NCBI GenBank assembly: GCA_963742955.1
Contig: CAVUOA010000031.1
Span: forward strand, 1-24,432
Length of the DNA: 24,432 nucleotides
Direction: 5' to 3'
Source: CAVUOA01 sp963742955
GTDB lineage: Bacteria; Bacteroidota; Ignavibacteria; Tepidaquicellales; OLB5
In this document: positions 1 to 7,358 of the stretch, one piece after another
Numbering within the stretch: position 1 is the first letter of the stretch
Layout: each line of letters starts with the position of its first letter
Notes under the pieces: generated by a model
Database searches by the model: none
Told to the model about the DNA's origin: nothing
What the model saw: only the letters and a program-made list of their open reading frames with translations
Position numbers and translations under genes: made by a program

Positions 1-474
1 CTTCCACTCCCCCGCCAGTCTCCGCATTACCAGAAACTGACCCAGGTGGTAGCTTGCATGGTCAATAATCTGTATTGCCTCGCGGAAAATAGTTTGTCCC
101 GTGCCGTGCGGAATGGGAGCATGTAAATCGGTCTTGGGGTCTTCAATGATTTTCTTCAATGCTTCAATATCATCTTCATATTTTTTAATGCAGTCGTTCC
201 ACATTTTCATTGTTGCTTTTTCGCTGTCCGGCGGCCAGTAGTCTTTCGGCCACTCCATTTCTTTGTAGTTGGGGTTACGGAGGAAATCAAGCATATCGTA
301 TTGCGATACGCGGATATGCTCCAGCATCTGCCAGAACGAGTAAGGCAAACCTGCGGGCTTTTCGTTAATCAGCTTCTCGGGAAAATCTTTTAAAAGCTGG
401 GCAAATGTGCCGTGAGTATGGGGCTTTTCGATGTAGTTCAAGAGCTCGTTTCTTACTGCTTCGTCTGTGTTCAT
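1..474 (-). CDS. DinB/YfiT-like metal-binding protein, 3' end missing
   Basis: The start codon ATG is at 474-472 and the frame stays open for 158 codons to the left edge, so the C-terminus lies outside the window. The protein shows the three-histidine pattern of the DinB/YfiT four-helix bundle: one His in LEHIRVSQ (about residue 53) and two in DHASYHLGQF (about 139 and 143). In this superfamily these residues bind a divalent metal; many members are thiol-dependent transferases or stress proteins, but the substrate cannot be read from sequence. The protein has no signal peptide and is probably cytoplasmic. It is divergently oriented from the plus-strand gene starting at 590, with a 115-bp AT-rich gap between them. 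Family assignment is fairly sure; function is not. Confidence 0.8.
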   Translation of the reverse strand, partial: MNTDEAVRNELLNYIEKPHTHGTFAQLLKDFPEKLINEKPAGLPYSFWQMLEHIRVSQYDMLDFLRNPNYKEMEWPKDYWPPDSEKATMKMWNDCIKKYEDDIEALKKIIEDPKTDLHAPIPHGTGQTIFREAIQIIDHASYHLGQFLVMRRLAGEWK

Positions 475-589
475 GTTTATTTGTTTTATTAATTGAATAA
501 TCACTAATTTTAACAATTAATGCTTAGTAAATCAAGCGGAAACTTAAATTTTGCCTTTTTAATTTTCCCATTTTTGCTTTGATTATTGT

Positions 590-1302
590 GTGAAAGCTGC
601 ATTTTTTATATTGTTTTTGACGGTTTCTGCCTATTCGCAGATAATTGAGCACAGCGCCTTTTCCGACAGCGTTGAGCTGAGTTATGCCGATAAATCAGCT
701 GTTGATTCCGCATTTGATTTCATCAGTGGTGAGCTTGGGTTTATGGATTTTGATGACTGTAATAACTGCACATCGCGCGCGCATCTTATTTCCGCAATTC
801 TTGAAAAGCAGTTTCCTTCGCTTAAGCTTTCCAAAGTGTGGCTGTTTGCGGATTTTAAGCGCGCATCGAAAGAAGAAATTTACCGGCTGAAGAAATATAA
901 TTATCTCGCATCAAACGGTGACTGTGACAGCTGGGGCTACCACGTTGCGCCGCTTGTCATTATTACTGACGGGGATAAAACCGATTCTATTGTGCTTGAC
1001 CCCGCAACACAGAATAAACCGGTAAGTCTGCATAAATGGGCATCAAGCCTCGTTATGCGAACGGGAGCAAAGCATTACTCGTAGTTAAAGATAAAAAGTA
1101 TTATTTATTTCCCGATAACGATTCAAAAAAGTTTGAAGATACAAAAGATGTCTGGGTTGATGATGATAAATCACTGCTCGATGATGATTACACAAAATCG
1201 ATTGAGAAAATATTAATATCGAATTACAAAATCCGTGAGCATGGGGTATACAGAGCGGAAATAAAAAAAATCCGGGATTTGCTGTACTCAGATGAGGAAT
1301 AA
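590..1302 (+). CDS. Protein-glutaminase-like secreted enzyme, interrupted by a frameshift near 1063
   Basis: Two overlapping reading frames (590-1084 and 1036-1302) together make one protein of about 237 residues. It begins at GTG 590 with a short signal peptide ending near SAYSQ. The candidate catalytic triad of the protein-glutaminase (protein glutamine deamidase) family is visible: Cys60 in NNCTSRAH, His118 in SWGYHVAP and Asp137 in VLDPATQNKP. The first frame stops soon after HKWASSLVMR. The second frame supplies the expected tail beginning SKALLVVKDKKYYLFPD. Adding one G to the GGG at 1063-1065 joins them exactly, and the span plus one base is divisible by three. I see no slippery heptamer, so a consensus error or a fresh mutation is more likely than programmed shifting. 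Role inferred: hydrolysis of protein-bound glutamine side-chain amide outside the cytoplasm. Confidence 0.75.
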
Positions 1303-1313
1303 GAATAAAAACT

Positions 1314-1553
1314 ATGTCTAAAGATACATTTGATATTATTTGGGTTTTCGGAATTCTTGCACTGGTTATTTTTGTGTTTATCAGGATTGCGGTAAAAATA
1401 AGAAGAGGCGGGGGAAGCATGACAACGCTTATGTACGGGGCAACAGATGCCTTCTATGATAAAGATAAAAGGAAAGCCATAGAATATGTTGCCGAACAGA
1501 AGGCTAATAAGAAGATGTCAGAAGAAACCTCGGGTGACGGGGACGAGCCTTAA
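1314..1553 (+). CDS. Small single-helix membrane protein, unknown function
   Basis: This 79-residue protein has one hydrophobic helix at about residues 8-27, followed by a basic stretch (KIRR) that suggests an N-out, C-in topology. A short polar tail contains the segment ATDAFYDKDKRKAIEYVAEQ. The ATG at 1314 follows the preceding stop (1302) by 11 bases, and the next gene starts 30 bases after its stop, so it is probably cotranscribed with both. There is no enzyme motif. I do not recognise the family with certainty. Its conserved-looking tail and operon position argue that it is a real gene and not a chance frame. Confidence 0.65.
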   Translation: MSKDTFDIIWVFGILALVIFVFIRIAVKIRRGGGSMTTLMYGATDAFYDKDKRKAIEYVAEQKANKKMSEETSGDGDEP

Positions 1554-1583
1554 AGATTAACTGATAGAGAAATTTAATTTTAT

Positions 1584-2474
1584 ATGAGTAAATATATTTT
1601 GTTGATATTATTTTTTGCTTTAAACGCACTCTTTGCTGATACGATAACAGTTGACGGCATCGAGCGCACATATATTCTGCATGTGCCAAAATCAATTGAT
1701 AACGTTAAGCCTGCTCCGCTTGTGTTTGCGCTTCACGGCGGGGGAGGAACGGCTAAAGGAATGAACGGGCTTACTGCTTTTAACAAAGTATCCGATAAAT
1801 ACGGGTTTATACTGTGCTACCCGCAGGGAATAGATAAGCACTGGAATGACGGCAGGAAAATCACCGAAAGCTACGTTAACGGCGTTGAAGTTAACGATGT
1901 GAAATTCTTTTCGCTGCTGATTGACTCGCTTGAAGCAAAATATAAAATAGATTCATCAAGAATTTATGTAACCGGTATTTCCAACGGCGGGATGATGAGC
2001 TTCCGGCTGGGGTGTGAGCTTAACAGCAGGATTGCCGCCATAGCGCCTGTTGCAATCAGTATGTCTGAGTATCTCTATAACTCATGCAATCCCGGCAAAC
2101 CTGTTCCGCTGATGTATATTTTCGGTGATGATGACCCGCTTGTGCCCTATGAAGGCGGCTCAATCCGCTACGGCAGAGGCGAGGTAGTCTCGGTGCAGAA
2201 CACGCTCGGTTTCTGGGTGAAAAATAATTTGTGCAACGAAGAACCGGTGACTTCCGAAATTGATGACTGGGATGATGATACAATGGTAAAAAAATATGTC
2301 TACTCCGGCAGCACAAGCCGAAATGAAGTTGTGTTTTACCTGGTGAAAGGCGGGGGACATACATGGCCCGGCGGAAAACAATACCTGCCCAAGCTGCTGG
2401 TGGGCAGAACATCGCGCGAGCTTAACGCCAGCGAAGAAATCTGGAAATGGTTTGAAACAAAAAAACTGGAATGA
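1584..2474 (+). CDS. Secreted CE1-type esterase (PHB depolymerase/feruloyl esterase-like, LpqC family)
   Basis: This 296-residue alpha/beta hydrolase has an N-terminal signal peptide (about residues 1-18, cleavage near LFA-DT). The oxyanion-loop motif HGGGG is at 51-55. The nucleophile elbow is GISNGG with Ser133. The acid is within GDDDPLVPY (Asp184 by pattern) and the His is in GGGHTWPG (His259). This order and the closing GGGHTWPG motif are typical of the esterase PHB depolymerase / feruloyl esterase group. It probably acts on an ester in the periplasm or outside the cell; the substrate (polyhydroxyalkanoate, feruloyl or acetyl ester) cannot be chosen from sequence. The length is normal for the family and the frame is intact. 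It is followed directly by the hairpin at 2484-2512. Confidence 0.85.
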   Translation: MSKYILLILFFALNALFADTITVDGIERTYILHVPKSIDNVKPAPLVFALHGGGGTAKGMNGLTAFNKVSDKYGFILCYPQGIDKHWNDGRKITESYVNGVEVNDVKFFSLLIDSLEAKYKIDSSRIYVTGISNGGMMSFRLGCELNSRIAAIAPVAISMSEYLYNSCNPGKPVPLMYIFGDDDPLVPYEGGSIRYGRGEVVSVQNTLGFWVKNNLCNEEPVTSEIDDWDDDTMVKKYVYSGSTSRNEVVFYLVKGGGHTWPGGKQYLPKLLVGRTSRELNASEEIWKWFETKKLE

Positions 2475-2483
2475 AATTTTTAC

Positions 2484-2512
2484 TCGTCCTACGACTTAGA
2501 GTCGTCGGACGA
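2484..2512. repeat. REP-like hairpin, family A
   Basis: TCGTCC-T-ACGACT, a three-base loop (TAG), then AGTCGT-C-GGACGA: two 6-bp stems separated by one mismatch. It sits between the esterase stop (2474) and the next start (2523) and has no following T-run, so it is more like a dispersed palindrome than a standard terminator. Related copies are at 10762-10794 and, with an insertion, at 4994-5062. Confidence 0.7.
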
Positions 2513-2522
2513 ATGCACGACC

Positions 2523-3182
2523 ATGAACAAATCTCTTACCAAAAAAATATTAATCGTTTTTCTTTTCGGAATTGCCTTCGCATATATCGAGGCGGCGGTG
2601 GTGGCATACCTAAGAACTATATATTACCCCAACGGATTTCATTTTCCGCTTATAATGCATTATGACCGAAACCTCACAATAGAATTTTTCAGGGAGTTTG
2701 CAACTCTTGTTATACTTGTATCGAGCAGCTGGCTGCTGAGCAGAAAGTTCTGGGAGGGGTTCGGTTACTTCATAATAATATTCGGTGTTTGGGATATATT
2801 TTATTACGTCTGGCTGAAAGTTATAATCGATTGGCCTGCAGCTATTGCTGACCCCGATATTTTATTTTTAATCCCAGTGCCGTGGATAGGTCCTGTATAT
2901 TCCGCTGTATTAATCTCACTTGCAATGATTATAATCGGAATCGATATACTTAAGCTGTTCGAAAAAGGATACGATGTGAAGCCCAAGCTGCTCCATTGGC
3001 TTCTTGTACTGGCAGGCTCTGCGGTAATTCTGTATTCATTTATGAATGATGCTGATGCGGGATTCCACCAGAAATTACCTAAGCCGTATGAATGGTATTT
3101 GCTTGCGGCTGGATTAGTGATGTATGCAATTGCACATGTGAATCTGCGCAGAAGTTCATTCAGGAATAAGCCCGGTGATTAA
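2523..3182 (+). CDS. Polytopic membrane protein, conserved hypothetical
   Basis: This 219-residue integral membrane protein has about six hydrophobic segments (near residues 9-29, 57-73, 80-100, 113-138, 157-172 and 189-205). Polar and aromatic residues are embedded in the membrane segments: FREFATLVILV, FGVWDIFYYVWLKV and DILFLIPVPWIGP. Such motifs suggest a conserved family rather than random hydrophobicity, but I cannot name a function. The ATG at 2523 lies 11 bases after the family A hairpin and has no good Shine-Dalgarno sequence, which is common in Bacteroidota-like genomes. It is the last plus-strand gene of this block and converges on thyX, with repeat elements in between. Confidence 0.75.
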   Translation: MNKSLTKKILIVFLFGIAFAYIEAAVVAYLRTIYYPNGFHFPLIMHYDRNLTIEFFREFATLVILVSSSWLLSRKFWEGFGYFIIIFGVWDIFYYVWLKVIIDWPAAIADPDILFLIPVPWIGPVYSAVLISLAMIIIGIDILKLFEKGYDVKPKLLHWLLVLAGSAVILYSFMNDADAGFHQKLPKPYEWYLLAAGLVMYAIAHVNLRRSSFRNKPGD

Positions 3183-3187
3183 TAACA

Positions 3188-3270
3188 ATTCATCGGATGA
3201 CTTGCCATCTAAAAGCATTATTCTAAAATTTAAAATAATAGTAATTTAGGTCACTAGTCATCCGATGAAT
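3188..3270. repeat. Long inverted repeat (REPIN-like pair), family B
   Basis: Perfect 15-bp inverted arms ATTCATCGGATGACT (3188-3202) and AGTCATCCGATGAAT (3256-3270) enclose a 53-bp AT-rich spacer. Each arm itself contains a mini-hairpin (TCATC-G-GATGA), so the element reads as two small palindromes in opposite orientation, as in REPIN elements. It lies in the convergent gap between the membrane protein and thyX and could terminate transcripts or protect 3' ends in both directions. Confidence 0.7.
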
Positions 3271-3279
3271 ACAAGTAAA

Positions 3280-3315
3280 CCCCTCTCCTTTGGAGAGGGG
3301 CAAGGGGTGAGGTCT
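3280..3315. repeat. Dispersed CCCTCTCC hairpin repeat, copy 1
   Basis: CCCCTCTCC-TTT-GGAGAGGGG forms a perfect 9-bp stem (3280-3300), followed by the tail CAAGGGGTGAGGTC. A reverse-oriented, slightly diverged copy with the same GGGGTGAGGTC tail is at 7359-7391. Here it stands 5 bp beyond the thyX stop and may act as a terminator for either convergent gene. Confidence 0.65.
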
Positions 3316-3319
3316 TAAA

Positions 3320-4291
3320 TTACATCCACGGAATCTTCACTCCGAGCTTCTCAAGCTTAATCTCAAACTCCTGACGCTCGCGGTTACGTTTTAGCTCACC
3401 GTTTTCTTTTATAAACCCGAAGCTCTTTGCTTTCTCAATTGCTTTCCCATTGTTACCGGTAAGGATTTCCTGCAGGATTTCAAATTCAAGCCGTGTAAGA
3501 GAGCTTGAATTAATGTGATAATCTTTAAACGCCTCCCATGCTATAGGGCACCACTTTGCTACAATCTCATTCCCGATTATATTGGCGTAATCTCTTATCT
3601 CCTCCTGGGCATGTGCATCCATTCGTAAGCGGAGGAAATGCAGCAGGTTCTGCAAATCGATTTTCCAGTAAGCCTCGGTGTAAGTTGCAAGCGGAAGGTC
3701 CTTGCGCGCCTGTTCGCGGGCTATGCCTTTGGCAATACGCTCTTCATAAATTTCACGCGCCAGCTTCTGGAACTCCCGCTCTTTATCACTTAAGTATTTT
3801 CCGGTTTCATTATCCATATATCCTGCACTGCCCTGGCGGTTGCCCTGCGCCTGCAGGCGCCATTTATCAGGCTCGGTTGCCTGTGCATTATCGATTGCAA
3901 GCGAATAGCGGGTTGAATATTCGTTTACATTTGCTGTGCGGTGTCTAATCCATTGCCGCCAGCAGTCCATGGGAACACGCACATGGAGCTTAATTTCGCA
4001 CATCTCAAACGGTGTTGTGTGATAGTGGCGCATTAAATAGCGTATAAGCCCGCGGTCTTCGTGGATTTTCTTGGTTCCTGCGCCGTATGATACACGCGCT
4101 GCCTGGACTATTGATTCATCCGAGCCCATATAATCGATAACGCGTATAAACCCGTCATCTAAGACCTTAAACGGCACGCCGAGAATTTTATCTAGTTCCG
4201 GAACCTGCGGACGGCTGAGTTTCTCAGCTTCCTGCTTTTCCGGGGTTTCCTGATAGTCTGCTGTTTCCTGCAATTGTTGTGTTCCCTTCAT
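3320..4291 (-). CDS. thyX: Flavin-dependent thymidylate synthase ThyX
   Basis: ThyX methylates dUMP to dTMP using methylene-tetrahydrofolate, with FAD and NADPH, in the cytoplasm. The diagnostic ThyX motif RHRxxxxNExSxRYS is complete as RHRTANVNEYSTRYS at residues 116-130. Other family features are FEMCEIKLHVRVPMDCWRQ before it, and LLHFLRLRMDAHAQEEIRDYA in the C-terminal half. At 323 residues it is longer than the smallest ThyX proteins. The extra length is a polar N-terminal extension of about 35 residues rich in Gln and Glu and a C-terminal tail. The start ATG at 4291 is the only reasonable one. It is monocistronic, convergent with the gene ending at 3182 and divergent from the membrane protein at 4417. 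Confidence 0.97.
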   Translation of the reverse strand: MKGTQQLQETADYQETPEKQEAEKLSRPQVPELDKILGVPFKVLDDGFIRVIDYMGSDESIVQAARVSYGAGTKKIHEDRGLIRYLMRHYHTTPFEMCEIKLHVRVPMDCWRQWIRHRTANVNEYSTRYSLAIDNAQATEPDKWRLQAQGNRQGSAGYMDNETGKYLSDKEREFQKLAREIYEERIAKGIAREQARKDLPLATYTEAYWKIDLQNLLHFLRLRMDAHAQEEIRDYANIIGNEIVAKWCPIAWEAFKDYHINSSSLTRLEFEILQEILTGNNGKAIEKAKSFGFIKENGELKRNRERQEFEIKLEKLGVKIPWM

Positions 4292-4337
4292 TTTAATTTA
4301 CGAAGATAACAAATTGAGGTTGAAGATAAAATACACG

Positions 4338-4364
4338 CACGAATTTCACGAATTTGCACGAATT
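4338..4364. repeat. Tandem CACGAATT repeat (three copies)
   Basis: CACGAATT occurs at 4338, 4347 and 4357, spaced by 9 and 10 bp, in the divergent gap between thyX and the membrane protein at 4417. Similar CACGAATT-type clusters are common dispersed sequences in bacterial genomes. A regulatory role here is possible but not shown. Confidence 0.5.
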
Positions 4365-4416
4365 AAGGATAATCTTTAGAGCGAATTTTGTGAAATTATT
4401 TTCTAAATTGAAGTTG

Positions 4417-4962
4417 ATGAGCATTCAATTCCATACACGCAAACACATCTCAGCAAAAGCTAAGCTGTTTTTTGTAATTGCTTACATTGTAGTTGTTACA
4501 CTGTTCGATTCCTATTCCTACGGCATAATCTATCAGCAGAAAATTAAACAGGAGGGTTATACAAATCCCGTTTGGAGCTGGGTGTTTCAGGAATCAGCCG
4601 ATAACGGAATAATTACCGTTCCGCATTACAGGATAATCCAAAAATCGGTTGAAATTGCGGGATTAATAATAATTTTTTTCTATTGCGGGCTGTGGTGTAC
4701 AATTGGTATACTTATTGCTCATTATCTCTTAAGCTTTGATTTGCTGTTCTATATTGTTCTTAATCAGACACACCTGTTTACTGAATTCGAAAAAGCAAAC
4801 AGCACATACTGGCTTCAGTATCCTTACCAGGCAGGATATTTTCTGCTCCAGCCGTTTAGCACAGTGAAGTTTTATATTATGGGATTTGCAGGAATTATAT
4901 TTGCGATTTGCTCCTGCTTTGTAAAAAATTTGTCATTCCTGCAAAGGCAGGAATCGGGGTAG
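4417..4962 (+). CDS. Small membrane protein, unknown function
   Basis: This protein of about 181 residues has hydrophobic segments near residues 17-32, 78-115 (probably two helices) and 160-178. I prefer the ATG at 4417. The frame extends upstream to a TTG at 4354, but that part runs through the CACGAATT repeat, and a GTG at 4390 is also possible. No enzyme motif is visible and I do not recognise the family. The last ten codons (SFLQRQESG and stop) are encoded by a dispersed hairpin repeat (4932-4961), so the natural C-terminus has probably been replaced or extended by repeat sequence. It converges on the biotin carrier gene. Confidence 0.6.
   Translation: MSIQFHTRKHISAKAKLFFVIAYIVVVTLFDSYSYGIIYQQKIKQEGYTNPVWSWVFQESADNGIITVPHYRIIQKSVEIAGLIIIFFYCGLWCTIGILIAHYLLSFDLLFYIVLNQTHLFTEFEKANSTYWLQYPYQAGYFLLQPFSTVKFYIMGFAGIIFAICSCFVKNLSFLQRQESG
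4932..4961. repeat. Dispersed GTCATTCC hairpin, family C, copy 1
   Basis: ATTCCTGC-AAAG-GCAGGAAT hairpin (4935-4954) inside GTCATTCC...GGAATCGGGGTA. The same frame sequence returns at 9936-9966, and a related hairpin is at 12583-12606. It overlaps the end of the membrane-protein gene and provides most of its stop codon. Confidence 0.65.
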
Positions 4963-4993
4963 AGAAGGAATAGAATCCTTTTAAAAAATTTTA

Positions 4994-5062
4994 CTCGTGC
5001 CACGACTTGGAGCCTGCCTGTCTACAACAGGTAGACCTGCTGCAGGCAGGTCGGGGCACGAG
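4994..5062. repeat. Nested palindrome: family A hairpin with a second hairpin inserted
   Basis: Outer arms CTCGTGCC (4994-5001) and GGCACGAG (5055-5062) with ACGACTTGGAG...TCGG form a family A element. Inside it, CCTGCCTG (5013-5020) pairs with CAGGCAGG (5043-5050), and within that TCTAC pairs with GTAGA (5021-5035). On the minus strand an AT-rich run with six T follows shortly after the outer stem, so it may terminate the carboxyltransferase operon. Confidence 0.65.
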
Positions 5063-5078
5063 GTTGCCTTCGTCATAA

Positions 5079-5519
5079 TTATGCAATTTCTATAAGCACA
5101 TCGCCTTCGAGGATTGTATCACCGGGCTTAACTTTTATTACTTTTACGGTGCCCTCTCTATCAGAATTCAGGTTGTTTTCCATTTTCATCGCTTCCCATG
5201 TAAGCAGTTTAGTTCCGGTTTTGATAATATCGCCTTCTTTGACAAAGATATTGATTATTGTTCCGGGCAATGGCGCTTTTATTACACCCGCGCCTTTTTT
5301 CTCTGCAGGTGAACTTGTTTTTGCGGTCGATTTATCGCTTTCGGTCGAGGGTTCGCTCTTTGCTCTTACAAGCTGCGGGGTTTTCACCGGAGCGGTTTTT
5401 TGTTCAATTTCCACCTCGTACTGTTTTCCGTTCACATCAAGCTCAATAACATTATCATCGAAGTTCAGTATATTAACATCGTATTTATTTCCGTTAATGG
5501 TGAGTTTATATTTTTTCAT
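5079..5519 (-). CDS. Biotin carboxyl carrier protein (1.3S/gamma-type biotinyl domain)
   Basis: This 146-residue protein carries the biotin that shuttles carboxyl groups between carboxyltransferase subunits. The C-terminal half is a biotinyl domain: IKAPLPGTIINIFVKEGD, then the biotinylation motif EAMKMEN with Lys112 as the acceptor, then VKPGDTILEGDVLIEI. The N-terminal half (about 1-45) is a small beta-rich segment. It is joined by a flexible linker rich in Ala, Pro, Lys, Ser and Thr (about 45-78), as in oxaloacetate or methylmalonyl-CoA decarboxylase gamma subunits and the 1.3S transcarboxylase subunit. It is the last gene of the minus-strand operon, 10 bases after the small OadG-like gene. 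No biotin carboxylase gene is present nearby. Confidence 0.93.
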   Translation of the reverse strand: MKKYKLTINGNKYDVNILNFDDNVIELDVNGKQYEVEIEQKTAPVKTPQLVRAKSEPSTESDKSTAKTSSPAEKKGAGVIKAPLPGTIINIFVKEGDIIKTGTKLLTWEAMKMENNLNSDREGTVKVIKVKPGDTILEGDVLIEIA

Positions 5520-5529
5520 TTTGATTTTT

Positions 5530-5778
5530 TTACCTTGGTGATTTCCTTAATCCGTATATTTTAGAGCTCCACGGCGAATATATTTTTTCAATTCGTTTAA
5601 TTGTCAGCACCGTACTTTCCGAATCATGCGGGTGCGTTGTAAAAAGATATATTGCCGATGCAATAACCGCATTAAGCTCATCAGCTCTGCTGACTTTAGA
5701 AACCTGTTTTGGCTTAACCGGTTTAGTTTCTTTTGGTTTCTCTGCTGGTTTCGTTTTCGGTTTTTTAAATAATCCCAT
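5530..5778 (-). CDS. Short OadG-like accessory subunit without membrane helix
   Basis: An 82-residue protein between the 12S-type carboxyltransferase and the biotin carrier. The N-terminal 30 residues are Lys/Pro-rich. Residues about 32-46 (ADELNAVIASAIYLF) form an amphipathic or hydrophobic helix. The tail ends TIKRIEKIYSPWSSKIYGLR, resembling the C-terminal tails of OadG/decarboxylase delta-type subunits, which bind the carboxyltransferase. Unlike usual OadG it has no N-terminal transmembrane helix, so it should be soluble. Its place in the operon (14 bases after the upstream gene, 10 before the next) supports a structural role in the complex. The assignment rests on context and tail pattern and is moderately sure. 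Confidence 0.6.
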   Translation of the reverse strand: MGLFKKPKTKPAEKPKETKPVKPKQVSKVSRADELNAVIASAIYLFTTHPHDSESTVLTIKRIEKIYSPWSSKIYGLRKSPR

Positions 5779-5792
5779 TGTTCATTTCCTTT

Positions 5793-7352
5793 CTATAACG
5801 GCATATTAGAATGTTTCTTCGGCGGATTGGTATCCTTCTTCGTTGCAAGCGATTGCAGCGCGCGGATAATTCTGAACCTTGTATTACGCGGTTCAATTAC
5901 GTCATCGATATATCCGTACTTAGCGGCAACATAGGGACTTGCAAACTTATCCCTGTATTCCTGTTCTTTGCCTGCAATAAATTTTACTTTTTCTTTTTCA
6001 TCGGTAATCTTTGAAATTTCGGTGTAATGAAGTACCTCAATAGCGCCGCGCGGACCCATGACTGCAATTTCAGCAGTCGGCCATGCATAGTTAATGTCAC
6101 CGCGCAGATGTTTAGAGCCCATAACGTCATAAGCGCCGCCATAAGCCTTGCGTAGTATAATTGTAACTTTAGGCACAGTCGCCTCGGCGTAAGCATAGAG
6201 CAGCTTTGCTCCGTGAATAATTATTCCGCCGTATTCCTGCGCTGTTCCCGGCAGATAACCCGGAACATCTACCAAAGTTACAATAGGTATGTTAAAGGCA
6301 TCGCAGAACCTTACAAACCGCGCTGCCTTGCGTGATGCGTTTATATCCAGTACGCCTGCTAAGTAGTTTGGCTGGTTGGCAACAATTCCCGCAGGACTGC
6401 CGTTGAACTTTGCAAACCCCACAACAATATTCTGCGCATAGTTTTCATGCACTTCAAGAAACTCTCCGTAATCGACTATGGTCTCAATAACATTAATAAC
6501 ATCATAAGGCTTATTTGCGCTATCGGGGATTACCTCGTTAAGCGAATCATCAAGCCTGTTAATAGGGTCATTGCATGAATACAGCGGCGGGTCTTCAAGA
6601 TTATTCTGCGGAAGATAGCTTAATAATTTTCTTATTAACAGAATCCCTTCTTCTTCATCGTTAGCTGCAAAGTGCGCTACTCCTGATTTTGATGAGTGAA
6701 CAAATGCTCCGCCAAGCTCTTCTTCGGTAACAACTTCACCGGTAACGGTTTTAACAACTTTTGGTCCTGTTATAAACATGTAACCCGTGTTCTTTGTCAT
6801 TATCGTAAAATCCGTAAGTGCCGGTGAATAGACCGCTCCGCCTGCGCAGGGACCGAATACCGCCGAAATCTGCGGTATTACACCCGATGCAAGAACGTTT
6901 CGCCTGAAAATATCAGCGTAGCCTCCAAGGCTTTTTACACCTTCCTGTATTCTTGCGCCGCCGCTATCGTTGATGCCTATTAACGGCGCGCCGACAGCCA
7001 TAGCTTTATCCATAACCTTGCATATTTTCTGCGCGTACATTTCAGAAAGCGAACCGCCGAAAACCGTGAAATCCTGTGAGAAAACATAAACCAGCCTGCT
7101 ATCGATTGTGCCATAGCCCGTTACTACTCCGTCTGAGAGATATGTTTCTTTTTCCAGCCCAAAATCGATACACCTGTGTGAAACAAACATATCGAACTCT
7201 TCGAAGCTGCCTTCATCGAGCAGAAGATTTATTCTTTCTCTTGCTGTTAATTTTCCTTTTCTGTGCTGTGATTTTATTCTTTTTTCACCTCCGCCAAGCT
7301 TCGCCTGGTCGCGCAGCTGCATCAGTTCCTGTATTTTTTCCTGTATTGGCAT
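5793..7352 (-). CDS. Acyl-CoA carboxyltransferase, 12S/PccB/MmdA type
   Basis: This 519-residue carboxyltransferase moves CO2 between biotin and an acyl-CoA, most likely methylmalonyl-CoA/propionyl-CoA. The start shows the family signature EKIQELMQLRDQAKLGGGEK followed by HRKGKLTARERI. The N-terminal crotonase-type half has INDSGGARIQEGV and FGPCAGGAVYSPALTDF. The C-terminal half has VDVPGYLPGTAQEYGGII and LRKAYGGAYDVMGSKHL. The oxyanion-forming Gly/Ala-rich loops are intact and the length is normal. It lies 84 bases after the OadA-like gene. In that gap a dispersed repeat (7359-7391) contributes a GGTGAGG ribosome binding site eight bases before the ATG. The combination with a 5S-type partner points to transcarboxylase or methylmalonyl-CoA decarboxylase rather than plain propionyl-CoA carboxylase. 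Confidence 0.93.
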   Translation of the reverse strand: MPIQEKIQELMQLRDQAKLGGGEKRIKSQHRKGKLTARERINLLLDEGSFEEFDMFVSHRCIDFGLEKETYLSDGVVTGYGTIDSRLVYVFSQDFTVFGGSLSEMYAQKICKVMDKAMAVGAPLIGINDSGGARIQEGVKSLGGYADIFRRNVLASGVIPQISAVFGPCAGGAVYSPALTDFTIMTKNTGYMFITGPKVVKTVTGEVVTEEELGGAFVHSSKSGVAHFAANDEEEGILLIRKLLSYLPQNNLEDPPLYSCNDPINRLDDSLNEVIPDSANKPYDVINVIETIVDYGEFLEVHENYAQNIVVGFAKFNGSPAGIVANQPNYLAGVLDINASRKAARFVRFCDAFNIPIVTLVDVPGYLPGTAQEYGGIIIHGAKLLYAYAEATVPKVTIILRKAYGGAYDVMGSKHLRGDINYAWPTAEIAVMGPRGAIEVLHYTEISKITDEKEKVKFIAGKEQEYRDKFASPYVAAKYGYIDDVIEPRNTRFRIIRALQSLATKKDTNPPKKHSNMPL

Positions 7353-7358
7353 ATTTAT

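Noticed and set aside
1055..1084. Programmed -1 frameshift in the protein-glutaminase-like gene.
   Set aside because: There is no slippery heptamer or clear downstream stem. The break is at a GGG run like the other homopolymer breaks.
2471..2665. Open frame of 64 codons across the family A hairpin.
   Set aside because: It mostly overlaps the membrane-protein gene in another frame, runs through a repeat and has no protein-like features.
3188..3270. Integron attC-like site.
   Set aside because: There are no core GTTRRRY/RYYYAAC sites and no integrase or cassette nearby. The symmetry is better explained by a REPIN-like pair.
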